Positions 18,469 to 26,700 of a DNA stretch of 57,214 nucleotides are shown here, piece after piece; the first letter of the stretch is position 1; each line of letters begins with the position of its first letter. Below the pieces are notes generated by a model, which was not told where the DNA came from, ran no database searches, and saw only the letters and a list, made by a program, of their open reading frames with translations. The stretch comes from Lachnospiraceae bacterium UBA1760 (GTDB lineage Bacteria > Bacillota > Clostridia > Lachnospirales > Lachnospiraceae), in contig DCHE01000059.1 of the NCBI GenBank assembly GCA_002314775.1, positions 7,214-64,427 of the forward strand. Reading direction: 5' to 3'. The translations under genes and the position numbers were made by a program.

Positions 18469-18710
18469 TATTTTTCTCCTCCGCTCCTATCGATTAATTC
18501 AATAATCGCTTTTATTGAAACAAAGTTCTCCGGAACAATATCAAGGCCATCTATTAATACACCAAATTCTTCTTCTATCATATCGACTAATGATATTACA
18601 TCAAATGAATCTAATAAACCGTCCTCAATATAATCTTCACTGTTCTCAAAATCCTGTTCTGGTTTAATATCCTCAAGCATATTTTGGATTCTTATCTCAA
18701 TATCTCTCAT
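18468..18710 (-). CDS. Acyl carrier protein (DltC/ACP-like), carrier 1
   Basis: This is an 80-residue acidic helical protein with the phosphopantetheine attachment motif GLLDSFDVISLV (Ser35 next to Asp34). Size and sequence fit stand-alone carrier proteins that work with a stand-alone adenylation enzyme. It lies nine bases downstream of the adenylating ligase and overlaps the condensing enzyme start by one base. Its natural place is between these two: charged by the ligase, then used by the KAS III-like enzyme. A GGGGG-rich ribosome site precedes the ATG. Pairing is inferred from gene order. Confidence 0.9.
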   Translation of the reverse strand: MRDIEIRIQNMLEDIKPEQDFENSEDYIEDGLLDSFDVISLVDMIEEEFGVLIDGLDIVPENFVSIKAIIELIDRSGGEK

Positions 18711-18719
18711 TTTGGCCCC

Positions 18720-20231
18720 CTAATTAACCTTATTCTTTAATAATAATCTATCTATTTTACCGTTTGTATTTCTAGGTAGAATATCCATACGTTCAAAAAC
18801 ATTCGGTACCATGTATGATGGAACCACTTTCACAAGCTGCTTTCTAAATTCTTTAGCGTCAATATCATTTTCATTTTCATAAAAAAGGACTATTTGCTTG
18901 GTATTATAGTTATATACTGCACAACAATAATTTACTATCTGTAACTGATTAACTATAATATGTTCTATTTCTGCAAGCTCAATTCTATATCCCATATGTT
19001 TAATCAAGCTATCTTTTCGACCCTTAAAATAAATCAATCCATCTGAGCCAACTGATACAATGTCTCCAGTTCTATAAATCAATTCAGGATAAGACTTATT
19101 AAGTGGATTTTGTGTAAATGCTATAGCTGTTTTCTCTGGATTATTATAGTAACCCATTGCAAGAGAAGTTCCTCTTACACAGAGCTCTCCTTCACAATCA
19201 ATATCACAAAGATTATCATTTTCATCCAGTATTAATACATCTGTATTTCTACATGGAATACCAATTGGTAAAGGGGTATCCTCATCAGGTAATTCAGAAA
19301 TTATGTAATATGTACAATCTAATGTTATTTCTATTGGTCCATACAAATTAACAAAACATGCATTTGGAATCTTTTGATACCAGTAATTAAACTGCTTAGT
19401 AGGAAATACCTCTCCTGCAAACCAAATCGTTTCGAGATTATCTAATGGTAATTTTGATATTAAGTCAAGATTAGCAATGTTTACCATAATTGACGGAACC
19501 CAGAAAATGAAATTAACCATTTTATTTCTTACTACTTCAAGTAACCTTGCAGGGAAAGCAGCCAGTCCCGCATCAAGTATTACTATCCTTGATGAGTTAA
19601 TCATCATCATACATAATTCAAAATCAAAAATATCAAAAACCACTGGTGATAATGATCCCATTATCTCATTACCATTAAAATTAAACCTTTCGTTTGCCCA
19701 ATCAATAAAATCAAAAAAACTTCTATGATTCAACACTACGCCTTTAGGAGTTCCCGTTGAACCTGATGTGTTTATTAGACAAAACGGATCTGTATCAATT
19801 ATATTATTCTTCCATTTATTATGTTTGTTCATAGTTTTTGAGAAATCAATCTCGTCAACTATCAAAACTTTTACTTTTAGACAATTAACTGTATTTGCAT
19901 ATTTTGTCGAAGTAATTAGTAATTCTGGTTCTACCAGGTCTATAATATTTCCAATTCTTTCAATCGGTGTCTTTACGTCAAGGTTCATAAATGGATTACC
20001 TGAATAAGTAATACCCAAATCTGCGATGACCGTATTTATTTGTTTGGGTAAGAAAACTGCAATAGGCCTGTTTATTTTTCCCCCAATAGTTTCGGAAATT
20101 AAATTCGACAAATAGATAGCTTTATTTTGTAACTCTAAAAATGTAATTTTATCATCATTATGCTCTACAGCAATCTTATCAGGATATTTCTTTACAGTAT
20201 CCTCAAAACAATCAATAATATTAATTCTCAC
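18720..20231 (-). CDS. Stand-alone amino-acid adenylating ligase (DltA-like)
   Basis: This is an adenylate-forming enzyme that activates a carboxylic acid with ATP and loads it on a carrier protein. Its 503 residues are close to DltA length. Core motifs: NTSGSTGTPKG (A3, 154-164), VFDIFDF (A4, Asp200), NLYGPIEIT (A5, 295-303), YRTGD (A7, 386-390), GRKDSLIKHMGYRIELAEIE (A8) and NGKIDR with Lys492 (A10). Asp200 stands where DltA and NRPS domains hold the Asp that binds the alpha-amino group, so an amino acid is the likely substrate. The start is a GTG with GGAG seven bases upstream. It is not a dlt operon: dltB and dltD are not adjacent, and it is followed by a condensing enzyme. Confidence 0.85.
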   Translation of the reverse strand: MRINIIDCFEDTVKKYPDKIAVEHNDDKITFLELQNKAIYLSNLISETIGGKINRPIAVFLPKQINTVIADLGITYSGNPFMNLDVKTPIERIGNIIDLVEPELLITSTKYANTVNCLKVKVLIVDEIDFSKTMNKHNKWKNNIIDTDPFCLINTSGSTGTPKGVVLNHRSFFDFIDWANERFNFNGNEIMGSLSPVVFDIFDFELCMMMINSSRIVILDAGLAAFPARLLEVVRNKMVNFIFWVPSIMVNIANLDLISKLPLDNLETIWFAGEVFPTKQFNYWYQKIPNACFVNLYGPIEITLDCTYYIISELPDEDTPLPIGIPCRNTDVLILDENDNLCDIDCEGELCVRGTSLAMGYYNNPEKTAIAFTQNPLNKSYPELIYRTGDIVSVGSDGLIYFKGRKDSLIKHMGYRIELAEIEHIIVNQLQIVNYCCAVYNYNTKQIVLFYENENDIDAKEFRKQLVKVVPSYMVPNVFERMDILPRNTNGKIDRLLLKNKVN

Positions 20232-20259
20232 TTTTTTTCTCCATATTCTTCTATATGCG

Positions 20260-21117
20260 TTAACAATGAGTTATTCTCTCACCATCAATTCCTTTGGTAT
20301 ATTTTTTTATTAAGTCTGCGTTTGTAAAGGGTTTTTCTAAAAAAGTGTTAATATCACGCTCTAGCGCATCTACAATTTCCTTATATACTACTTTTTCATC
20401 TACGCACTCTAAAAAACTATCAGCAAGTATACATTTTTTCATCTTTGAATCACTAATTAGTTGCTCCTCAAAATCATAAAAATTTTTAGGCTTAACACCA
20501 AAACATGCTGTATGTATATATTGTTTAATATTTCTCTCTTCTTGGTTATAATCTATCACTTTACCATTAAAACCTAGATCAAATCTATAAGGCACTTCCT
20601 TCATCTTTTCAATATAATGAAGGTATGTGAAACACTCACCCATGTGTGTTCCCATAAAAAGGAATTTTACATCAGATAGTTTATGAACAATATCCAGTCC
20701 GCTACCTTCTCCTAATGAATGATTACTAATACAGTCAAATTTATCTTTTAGTGAAACGGGTACAGACAGTGATAGCAACGGATCTAGTGTTCTATACCTA
20801 TCTTGTTGCTTTCTAATGTATTCATTAAAAGCTCCCATACTTGTGACTGATTTATTTACATCAAAATCCTCTTGATTACAAAAGCTATATGTAAACGTAG
20901 GCACTATTATGTTTTTTACTTTTAAATCATTAATTACTGAATATAGAATTGATAAATACTCTTTTCGCTTAAATCCCTTTGGTACAGTTCCAAACATTAT
21001 ATCTGAATGAATAAATAATGTTTCACACTCATTTGCCCCAACATTCTTAAGAGCATTGTATACGTCTTCAGCATAGTAATCTATCCCATGCTGATCGGTA
21101 AATAACACATCCATCAT
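20260..21117 (-). CDS. AAC(3)-family N-acyltransferase
   Basis: This is a 285-residue member of the aminoglycoside 3-N-acetyltransferase-like family. The recognisable signature begins PTFTYSF (73-79), continues with VTSMGAFNEYIRKQ and RTLDPLLSLSVP, and later has FMGTHMGECFTYLHYIE with the family His. Such proteins acetylate drugs in resistance islands, but homologues in surface-glycan and flagellar-glycan loci move acyl groups from carrier proteins or CoA to amino sugars. Here it overlaps the SDR gene by 4 bp (ATGA) and precedes the ligase, so a biosynthetic N-acylation role is far more likely than drug resistance. The C-terminal 80 residues are lysine/aspartate-rich and not recognised. Confidence 0.75.
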   Translation of the reverse strand: MMDVLFTDQHGIDYYAEDVYNALKNVGANECETLFIHSDIMFGTVPKGFKRKEYLSILYSVINDLKVKNIIVPTFTYSFCNQEDFDVNKSVTSMGAFNEYIRKQQDRYRTLDPLLSLSVPVSLKDKFDCISNHSLGEGSGLDIVHKLSDVKFLFMGTHMGECFTYLHYIEKMKEVPYRFDLGFNGKVIDYNQEERNIKQYIHTACFGVKPKNFYDFEEQLISDSKMKKCILADSFLECVDEKVVYKEIVDALERDINTFLEKPFTNADLIKKYTKGIDGERITHC

Positions 21118-21851
21118 TGTCCTAGCCTTCCTCCATCTACAAAAAGCTCACGTCCAGTCATATATTTTGAGTCTTCACTAAGTAAAAATCTAACAGCATC
21201 TGCTACAGCTTTTACTTCTACCCATCCAAATATTTGTTTGTTTACGATATTTTGAATATCATTCTCATTATAGTTCAGTGTCATATTGGTCATAACTGCA
21301 CCTGCAACAACACTATTTACCCTAATTGACTTTTCTGATAATTCAAGTGCAAATGCCCTGTTTGTTGCTTCAATAGCAGCTTTGCTACCAGCATATATAC
21401 TCATATACTTTTGTGGATAGTGTGCATTTATCGCCGAAATAGCAACTATGCTTCCACCACAATTATGTTTAGGCTTAGCATATTGCTTAATCAATTGTGT
21501 GTATGCAACATAATTTATATTAAATATTTCAAATATTTTACTTGAATTAACCGCTCTTAATGGTGTTGCTTCAGCATACCCAGCACAATGAACCAATCCA
21601 CTTAACTTAATGCCATCTTTCGTTGCTTCAGAAAAGACTGATTGATAATCATCAAAGTTTGTCAAATCAAAAGTTATTAATATATGATTGTCTTTATTAT
21701 GCATATAAGAAAGAGTTTCCTCCAACCTTGTTTTATCTCTACCAATTAAAACAATAGAGTAGTCCAATTTATCCAACTCTAATGCAATTTCTCTTCCGAT
21801 GCCTGACGAGGCTCCAGTTATCATTATTCTTTTAATATCTTTAGATACCAT
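21114..21851 (-). CDS. SDR-family oxidoreductase, FabG/ketoreductase-like
   Basis: This is a classical short-chain dehydrogenase/reductase of 245 residues. It has the nucleotide-binding TGASSGIG (12-19), a downstream Asp62, the catalytic triad Ser139, Tyr153 and Lys157 in YAGSK, and a C-terminal LFVDGG. The presence of an arginine in IGRDK (about 38) suggests NADPH. In this operon it most plausibly reduces the 3-oxoacyl-carrier product of the KAS III-like enzyme to a 3-hydroxyacyl group. Reduction of a nucleotide-sugar is an alternative. It lies five bases after the glycosyltransferase gene and overlaps the AAC(3)-like gene. Confidence 0.88.
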   Translation of the reverse strand: MVSKDIKRIMITGASSGIGREIALELDKLDYSIVLIGRDKTRLEETLSYMHNKDNHILITFDLTNFDDYQSVFSEATKDGIKLSGLVHCAGYAEATPLRAVNSSKIFEIFNINYVAYTQLIKQYAKPKHNCGGSIVAISAINAHYPQKYMSIYAGSKAAIEATNRAFALELSEKSIRVNSVVAGAVMTNMTLNYNENDIQNIVNKQIFGWVEVKAVADAVRFLLSEDSKYMTGRELFVDGGRLGQ

Positions 21852-21856
21852 ATTAA

Positions 21857-22810
21857 TTAATCTTTTTTATCTTCTTTCCTTAAATCTATGATTTCCTTTA
21901 TTACATACTGAGGAGATTTGTTTATACATATATATATTCTTCCGATATATTCACCAATAATTCCTAATATCATAAGAATCATTCCTGAAGTTATTAACAT
22001 AATTGAAATTACAGAACTCCATCCTACAGCCAAGTCAACTACAAGGATTTTTCTAATTATGACATAAATTGCATATACAAATCCAATTAGTGCCATTAAA
22101 AATCCAATATATGTACTTAGTTCAAGAGGTTTTACCGAAAAAGCTGTAAAGCCGTTTACCCATAAGCTTAATAAAGACTTGAAATTATAACCTGACCTGC
22201 CATACAATCTGCTTCTATGCTCTGTCTCAACCCAAGCTATATTTCTAGTAGTTCTTAGTACTAAACCAAGCAAATACGGATATGAATTATCATATTTAAG
22301 CATTTCATCGATTACAAATCTTTTTGCAACATAAAAACTACTTCCTTTAAAATCCTTTGGTGCTCCTAACATGACTTCATTCATTTTTTTTGCAACATTG
22401 GATCCCATTCTTCTGAATAAATTCTGCTTTACTTCTTTATAATAAGCATAGACAACATCATATCCCTCTTCTATTTTATTAATTAAATCTTCCAAGGACT
22501 CAAGAGGAGCCTGCCCGTCATCGTCTAAAGAAATAACTATATCACCTCTGCTTTTAGAATATCCTGCAAGAAGCGCTGCATGTTGTCCAAAATTTTTAGC
22601 CAGATTTACAGCAATCACATTTTTATGTTTTTCGCAAATTCCATTTATAACTCGCCACACATTGTCTGGAGAATTATCATTGACTAATATTACCTCAAAC
22701 TTATTATCGTATTTTTCCATTCTAAGAAATATTTCGTCGACTACCTGCTCAATAGATTTTTCTGATCTATAGCATGGAATCACAAATGAAATATAATAAT
22801 TATTATTCAT
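21857..22810 (-). CDS. GtrB/DPM1-type polyprenyl-phosphate glycosyltransferase
   Basis: This is a GT2 enzyme that transfers a sugar from a nucleotide donor to undecaprenyl phosphate at the cytoplasmic face. The N-terminal catalytic domain has FVIPCYRSE, VNDNSPDNVW, LAKNFGQHAALLAG and the metal-binding SLDDDGQAP. Two C-terminal membrane helices (about 233-255 and 266-288) match the GtrB/CsbB/ArnC layout. I start it at 22810 (317 residues) because AGGGATGA lies eight bases upstream; the ATG at 22819 is an alternative. It overlaps the GNAT gene. Lipid-linked sugars made by such enzymes are consumed by YfhO- or GtrC-type GT-C proteins, one of which is encoded at 6701-11755. The sugar is unknown. 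Confidence 0.9.
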   Translation of the reverse strand: MNNNYYISFVIPCYRSEKSIEQVVDEIFLRMEKYDNKFEVILVNDNSPDNVWRVINGICEKHKNVIAVNLAKNFGQHAALLAGYSKSRGDIVISLDDDGQAPLESLEDLINKIEEGYDVVYAYYKEVKQNLFRRMGSNVAKKMNEVMLGAPKDFKGSSFYVAKRFVIDEMLKYDNSYPYLLGLVLRTTRNIAWVETEHRSRLYGRSGYNFKSLLSLWVNGFTAFSVKPLELSTYIGFLMALIGFVYAIYVIIRKILVVDLAVGWSSVISIMLITSGMILMILGIIGEYIGRIYICINKSPQYVIKEIIDLRKEDKKD

Positions 22811-23357
22811 TGTTCTCATCCCTAATACTATCCAATAATCTTCTAATTTTTATGAAAGAATCATCCTCATTAGATATATCTCTTTCATAATATGCTACTT
22901 CTATTCCATTTCTTATGCCATATCTAACTGGTTCAATACCCTTTTTTTTCTGACTTCTTATATGACGTTGATTATTGCAATAAATGACAGAGTGAGTTTT
23001 TTTTAGCTTTAAAACATCCCTAATGAAGTCATTCATAAGTACTTCCGTCTCAAGACTTTCCATTGGTGATCCATTACATACAAATCTTCCTTCTTCTCCA
23101 ACAGAATCCTTAATATCATACACTCCAACTAGTCCTATTCTTTCTCCTTTTTTATTGAGAATAACAAAATAGTAATCACCAGGCTCTTTCATCTGCCATT
23201 CAATAAATCTCCTTTGTGCTTCTATTGAATCAGCAAGAATGCCTACCGTATCCCTGTTATGCTCATCAGCTCTAATGTTATACGAAAACTCAGCATCTTC
23301 TTCAGTTATACTTCTCAAAGATACAAACCTTCCACTTATTACACCGTCATACACCAT
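22803..23357 (-). CDS. GNAT-family acetyltransferase (RimJ-like)
   Basis: This is a 184-residue GNAT protein. It begins with the RimJ/RimL-like opening SGRFVSLRSITEEDAEFSYN. Motif A-like segments around YYFVILNKKGERIGLVGVYD and the C-terminal YCNNQRHIRSQKKKGI follow the usual pattern of GNATs that acetylate amino-sugars in glycan loci (for example the PseH type). The gene lies six bases after carrier protein 2 and overlaps the glycosyltransferase gene, so it is firmly in the operon. GGAG lies nine bases upstream of the ATG. An N-acetyl or longer acyl transfer to a 4-amino sugar is the most natural guess, but no aminotransferase is present in the window. Confidence 0.75.
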   Translation of the reverse strand: MVYDGVISGRFVSLRSITEEDAEFSYNIRADEHNRDTVGILADSIEAQRRFIEWQMKEPGDYYFVILNKKGERIGLVGVYDIKDSVGEEGRFVCNGSPMESLETEVLMNDFIRDVLKLKKTHSVIYCNNQRHIRSQKKKGIEPVRYGIRNGIEVAYYERDISNEDDSFIKIRRLLDSIRDENNE

Positions 23358-23363
23358 ATCAAA

Positions 23364-23582
23364 CTACTCCATTAATTTAATTGCGTCTTCAACTGTAACT
23401 AGTTTTTTTACAACCTCGCCTTTTACAAACTTACCAAATTCAGAATCTAATGTGGCAATCAACGCTAGCCTAGCAATTGAATCCCATTCAAGATAATCAC
23501 TTAAGTTGTCATCAAGCTTTAATGTACCTTCATCCAACTCCATTGTTTCCTCTAATAATGCTATCTTCTCTTCTATTGTCAT
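23364..23582 (-). CDS. Acyl carrier protein, carrier 2 (first gene of operon)
   Basis: This is a 72-residue carrier protein with the attachment motif LEWDSIARLALIATLDSEFG (Ser35 following Asp34). It differs clearly from carrier 1: the motif is WDSIARL rather than LDSFDVI, resembling carrier proteins found in O-antigen and flagellin-glycan loci. Having two distinct carriers in one operon suggests separate starter/aminoacyl and extender/acyl roles. AGGAGG precedes the ATG, and the promoter at 23612-23640 lies about 25 bases further up. No phosphopantetheinyl transferase is encoded nearby; a general AcpS would do. Confidence 0.85.
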   Translation of the reverse strand: MTIEEKIALLEETMELDEGTLKLDDNLSDYLEWDSIARLALIATLDSEFGKFVKGEVVKKLVTVEDAIKLME

Positions 23583-23611
23583 AACAATAACCTCCTAATT
23601 TTAATTAAATA

Positions 23612-23640
23612 ATTATATCAAATTTATAGAATTATTGCAA
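23612..23640 (-). promoter_or_regulatory. Consensus promoter of the ten-gene acyl-carrier operon
   Basis: On the minus strand TTGCAA (23635-23640), a 17-base spacer and a perfect TATAAT (23612-23617) lie directly before the AGGAGG of the first gene, giving a short leader of about 20-25 bases. This is one of the strongest promoter matches in the window. It is overlapped by a 20-bp palindrome (23628-23647). Confidence 0.8.
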
Positions 23641-23647
23641 TAATTCT
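23628..23647. promoter_or_regulatory. 20-bp perfect palindrome over the -35 box, operator candidate
   Basis: AGAATTATTGCAATAATTCT is identical to its own reverse complement and is centred on the -35 element of the acyl-carrier operon. A dimeric repressor bound here would block RNA polymerase. No regulator gene is in the operon, so any cognate protein would be encoded elsewhere. Confidence 0.6.
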
Positions 23648-23673
23648 GAAATTAGTTTTATTTTTTATGCAAT

Positions 23674-23708
23674 TTTACTTAAAAAAGGCGGAGCTTTCGC
23701 TCCGCCTT
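23674..23708 (-). terminator. Intrinsic terminator of the pilus operon
   Basis: A 10-bp perfect GC-rich stem (AAGGCGGAGC with GCTCCGCCTT, loop of four bases) is followed on the minus strand by a run of Ts. It lies 16 bp after the stop of the giant secreted protein and separates the pilus operon from the acyl-carrier operon. Confidence 0.93.
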
Positions 23709-23723
23709 AAAGGACTTTATTTA

Positions 23724-26700
23724 TTATGTTAAGTCATGTAAGTACTGCTTAAGCATAATCTTGATTCTCTGGTATACTGTGTTACCCTTCTTATCAGTTA
23801 CTGCAATAACAATGTATGTGTATTCCTGATTATATGGGTTGAAGTATTCTGGCTTAAGCTGAAGCTTAGCCTTAAGTACTCCGTCAACAGTTGCCTTAAT
23901 TGATTCAGTTATACCAATCTGCTTGAGTAATCCTGATGCAATATTAGCTGTTGGATCATAATTACCCTCGAAGATTAATACATGATTCTCATTAGCAGTA
24001 TATGCTGATGTCTGATTCTCTAAGTAATCAAGATCGTAGTAAATCTTAACATTCTTAATATCTGTCTCTTTATCTGTAATACACTTATATGCGAACTCTG
24101 GTGTATCTGTCATCTCACTAACCTTACAGTAGTAATTACCATAAGAGTCAACCTTGATGAAGTTACCAAGTGTCTCACCTGACTCATGATCATATACATA
24201 AATTGTAGGTATCTTAGAGCTCTTTCTTACTGAGTTACAGATAATGTTGATGTAGAGAAGTCTCTCATCGTTATTCTCCTTGCCAACACCAGTTACCTTT
24301 GAGTGACCAGCACCGCAGTAGAATACATTGCCGTAGCTATATACGAAGTAGTTATCTACACCATCGTTAGGTGATGCTGAGAAGAGTGATGAACCACCCT
24401 TAGCTCCTGTACCACCTGCAAGTGAATACCAAACTGTCATATCTGGATCTTCCATGTCAAGCTCAAGTGACTGTGGATGTGTATCCGAAATATTAAGTCT
24501 TGAAGCAATCTTGAATGGATATGATGTTACAATACCAACGTTGTTCTGTGTTGCTCTGTTAGTACCATTTGAACTCTTTGATGTAGCAGCCATATTCCAC
24601 TCTGCAGCCTTTGACCATTCAACCTCAGCGTACTTGTACATAAGTGCTCCACCGTTTGTACTTGATGCACCCTCACCAATTGAGATGAATGTTGTAAGTC
24701 CTGTTGATGAAAGATACTTTCCATGATCTTTTGCAACATAGTACTTCGTGTTAGAAGCTAATGCGTCACCCCAAGCACTCTTAGCAAGTGACTTGTCTTT
24801 CCTAAGATCTGACTGGAAGTAGACATTTGAATCATATCCAGCGTTTGTCTTATAGTTAAGATAATAGTTCTTTGTACCTGATGAAGATGAAACTGAGTAG
24901 TTCTTAAAGCTTGTAGAAACAATACCTTCTGAATTAGTAAGCTCTGAAATACTAAATGTATCCTTACCATTAATATCAGCAGATACTGATCCGTTAACTA
25001 CTGGATCACCATTTACATCAAGGTACTTAATTGTAAGTGCCTGATTATCAAGATTCTCAGTTGTTGCAGCACCATTAGCTGTTGTAAATGTTACTCCTGT
25101 AACCTTGTAATTGTAGAAGTCGTATGTAGCAACTCCGCTGCTTGTTGCAACAGTAGCTGTCTTTCCAGCCACAGCAAATGATACATCATCTGAAACACCA
25201 TTTCCAGCCTCATCAAGGATTTCAACTGAAATGCTCTGCTTTCCATATCCATCAAGTGCTGCACCGTAGGTTGTCTTAACATCTGTGAATGTCATCTTGC
25301 TGTTACTGAATGTAATCTTATCACCTGACTTGAATCCACCCATCATCTGTCCATTAATCTTAACGTACAGAGTCTGATCTGATGCTACTGGTTCTGCTCC
25401 ACTATAACTAGCTTTCTGAGAGTTCATAACTAAGTTAATCTCGCCAACCTCACCAGAACCTGTTACTACGTTGCTAACTGATGCACTCTTAAGATTATAT
25501 ACACCATCGTCGTAAAGCTGAATATCAACGCTACCAGAAGTTGCTTTAGGATCAAGATCATATGTAAGAAGCTTCTGTCCATACTGTCCATCCCAATTCT
25601 GGTATATACCGTATACTTCAACAGTTATCTTATCGAGAAGAGTTGCCTTCTTAGTTACTGTATACTTAAGTGACTCAACCTTCTGATTAAGTGTACCAGA
25701 TGCAAGCTTAGTTCCATCTGAAAGTGAAACAGTAAATGGACTATCCTGAAGTGTACCACTCTGCTTAGCAGTTACTGTTAATCCTTCTGTTGGACCAGAA
25801 ACCTTAGCAGAGAACTCATATCCATCAACCTTGCCCTTTACTGCAGTATCAAGCTTGGTGTAAATGTATGAGATACCACTGTTTTCACTATCGATTGAAA
25901 GGTGATATCTATCCATACCAAGAACCTCTTTAAGATCCTTAGTAAGATTTACTGAACCTGTATCATCATACTTTGAAATAGTATCATGGAACATTACAAG
26001 TGTCTTGTCATGCTCGATATAAGACTTAAGAGAAGCTGTGCCAGTATCATTGATATCGTCACCACCAAAGTCTTCAGCTGCACCAAGTACAACGCAAGAG
26101 TATGCTTTCTCAAGGAATGTATCTGCATCACCGCTGAGTCTTAAGTACTTCATGTAGTTATTGTAGAATTCAATTTCCTTATCCTTAGCCTTAGCCCATG
26201 GACCAAATGCATCCTCAAAGTAATGTCCGGTTCCAAGAATTCTATCAGAATATAAGTTATATCTTGCTGTTCCAATAGAATAATAATAGTAATAATTCTT
26301 TGATTCCTTAATCTTCTGTAACCAAACCTTAGCCTGAGCAGCCGACATACCGAAGTTTGCCTGAGAGTTTGTGTCATTAAGATTCTTTATCATTTTGTCG
26401 AGGCATTCCTGAACATTTGCATCAGCCTGCTTTGTAGTAATCTCAATCTTTGAAATCTCATCTGTAAGATTTGCATTTGCATTACCAACTGTAGCACCAT
26501 CCTCAACACTCATGTTAACCATGAAATTATATAACTGCCAGTAATCTCCAGCCTTTTCGAGATTCTGACGCTGCTTGATGAACTTAGCCTTCTCAGCATT
26601 TGTCATCTCGTTATACTTCTCATATTCATTATCAGAAGCATCAATAGTAAAGTTTGCAATAAGCTCGCTTTGCTCTGCTGCTGTAATGTTATTAGAAGCA

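Noticed and set aside
13266..20231. A dlt (D-alanylation) operon formed by the MBOAT gene, the ligase and carrier 1
   Set aside because: The MBOAT gene is transcribed separately and paired with a DHHW protein; ligase and carrier are followed by KAS III and no DltD is present.
20260..21117. Aminoglycoside resistance gene
   Set aside because: It resembles AAC(3) but is embedded in a biosynthetic operon with 4-bp overlap to an SDR; no mobile element or other resistance gene is near.
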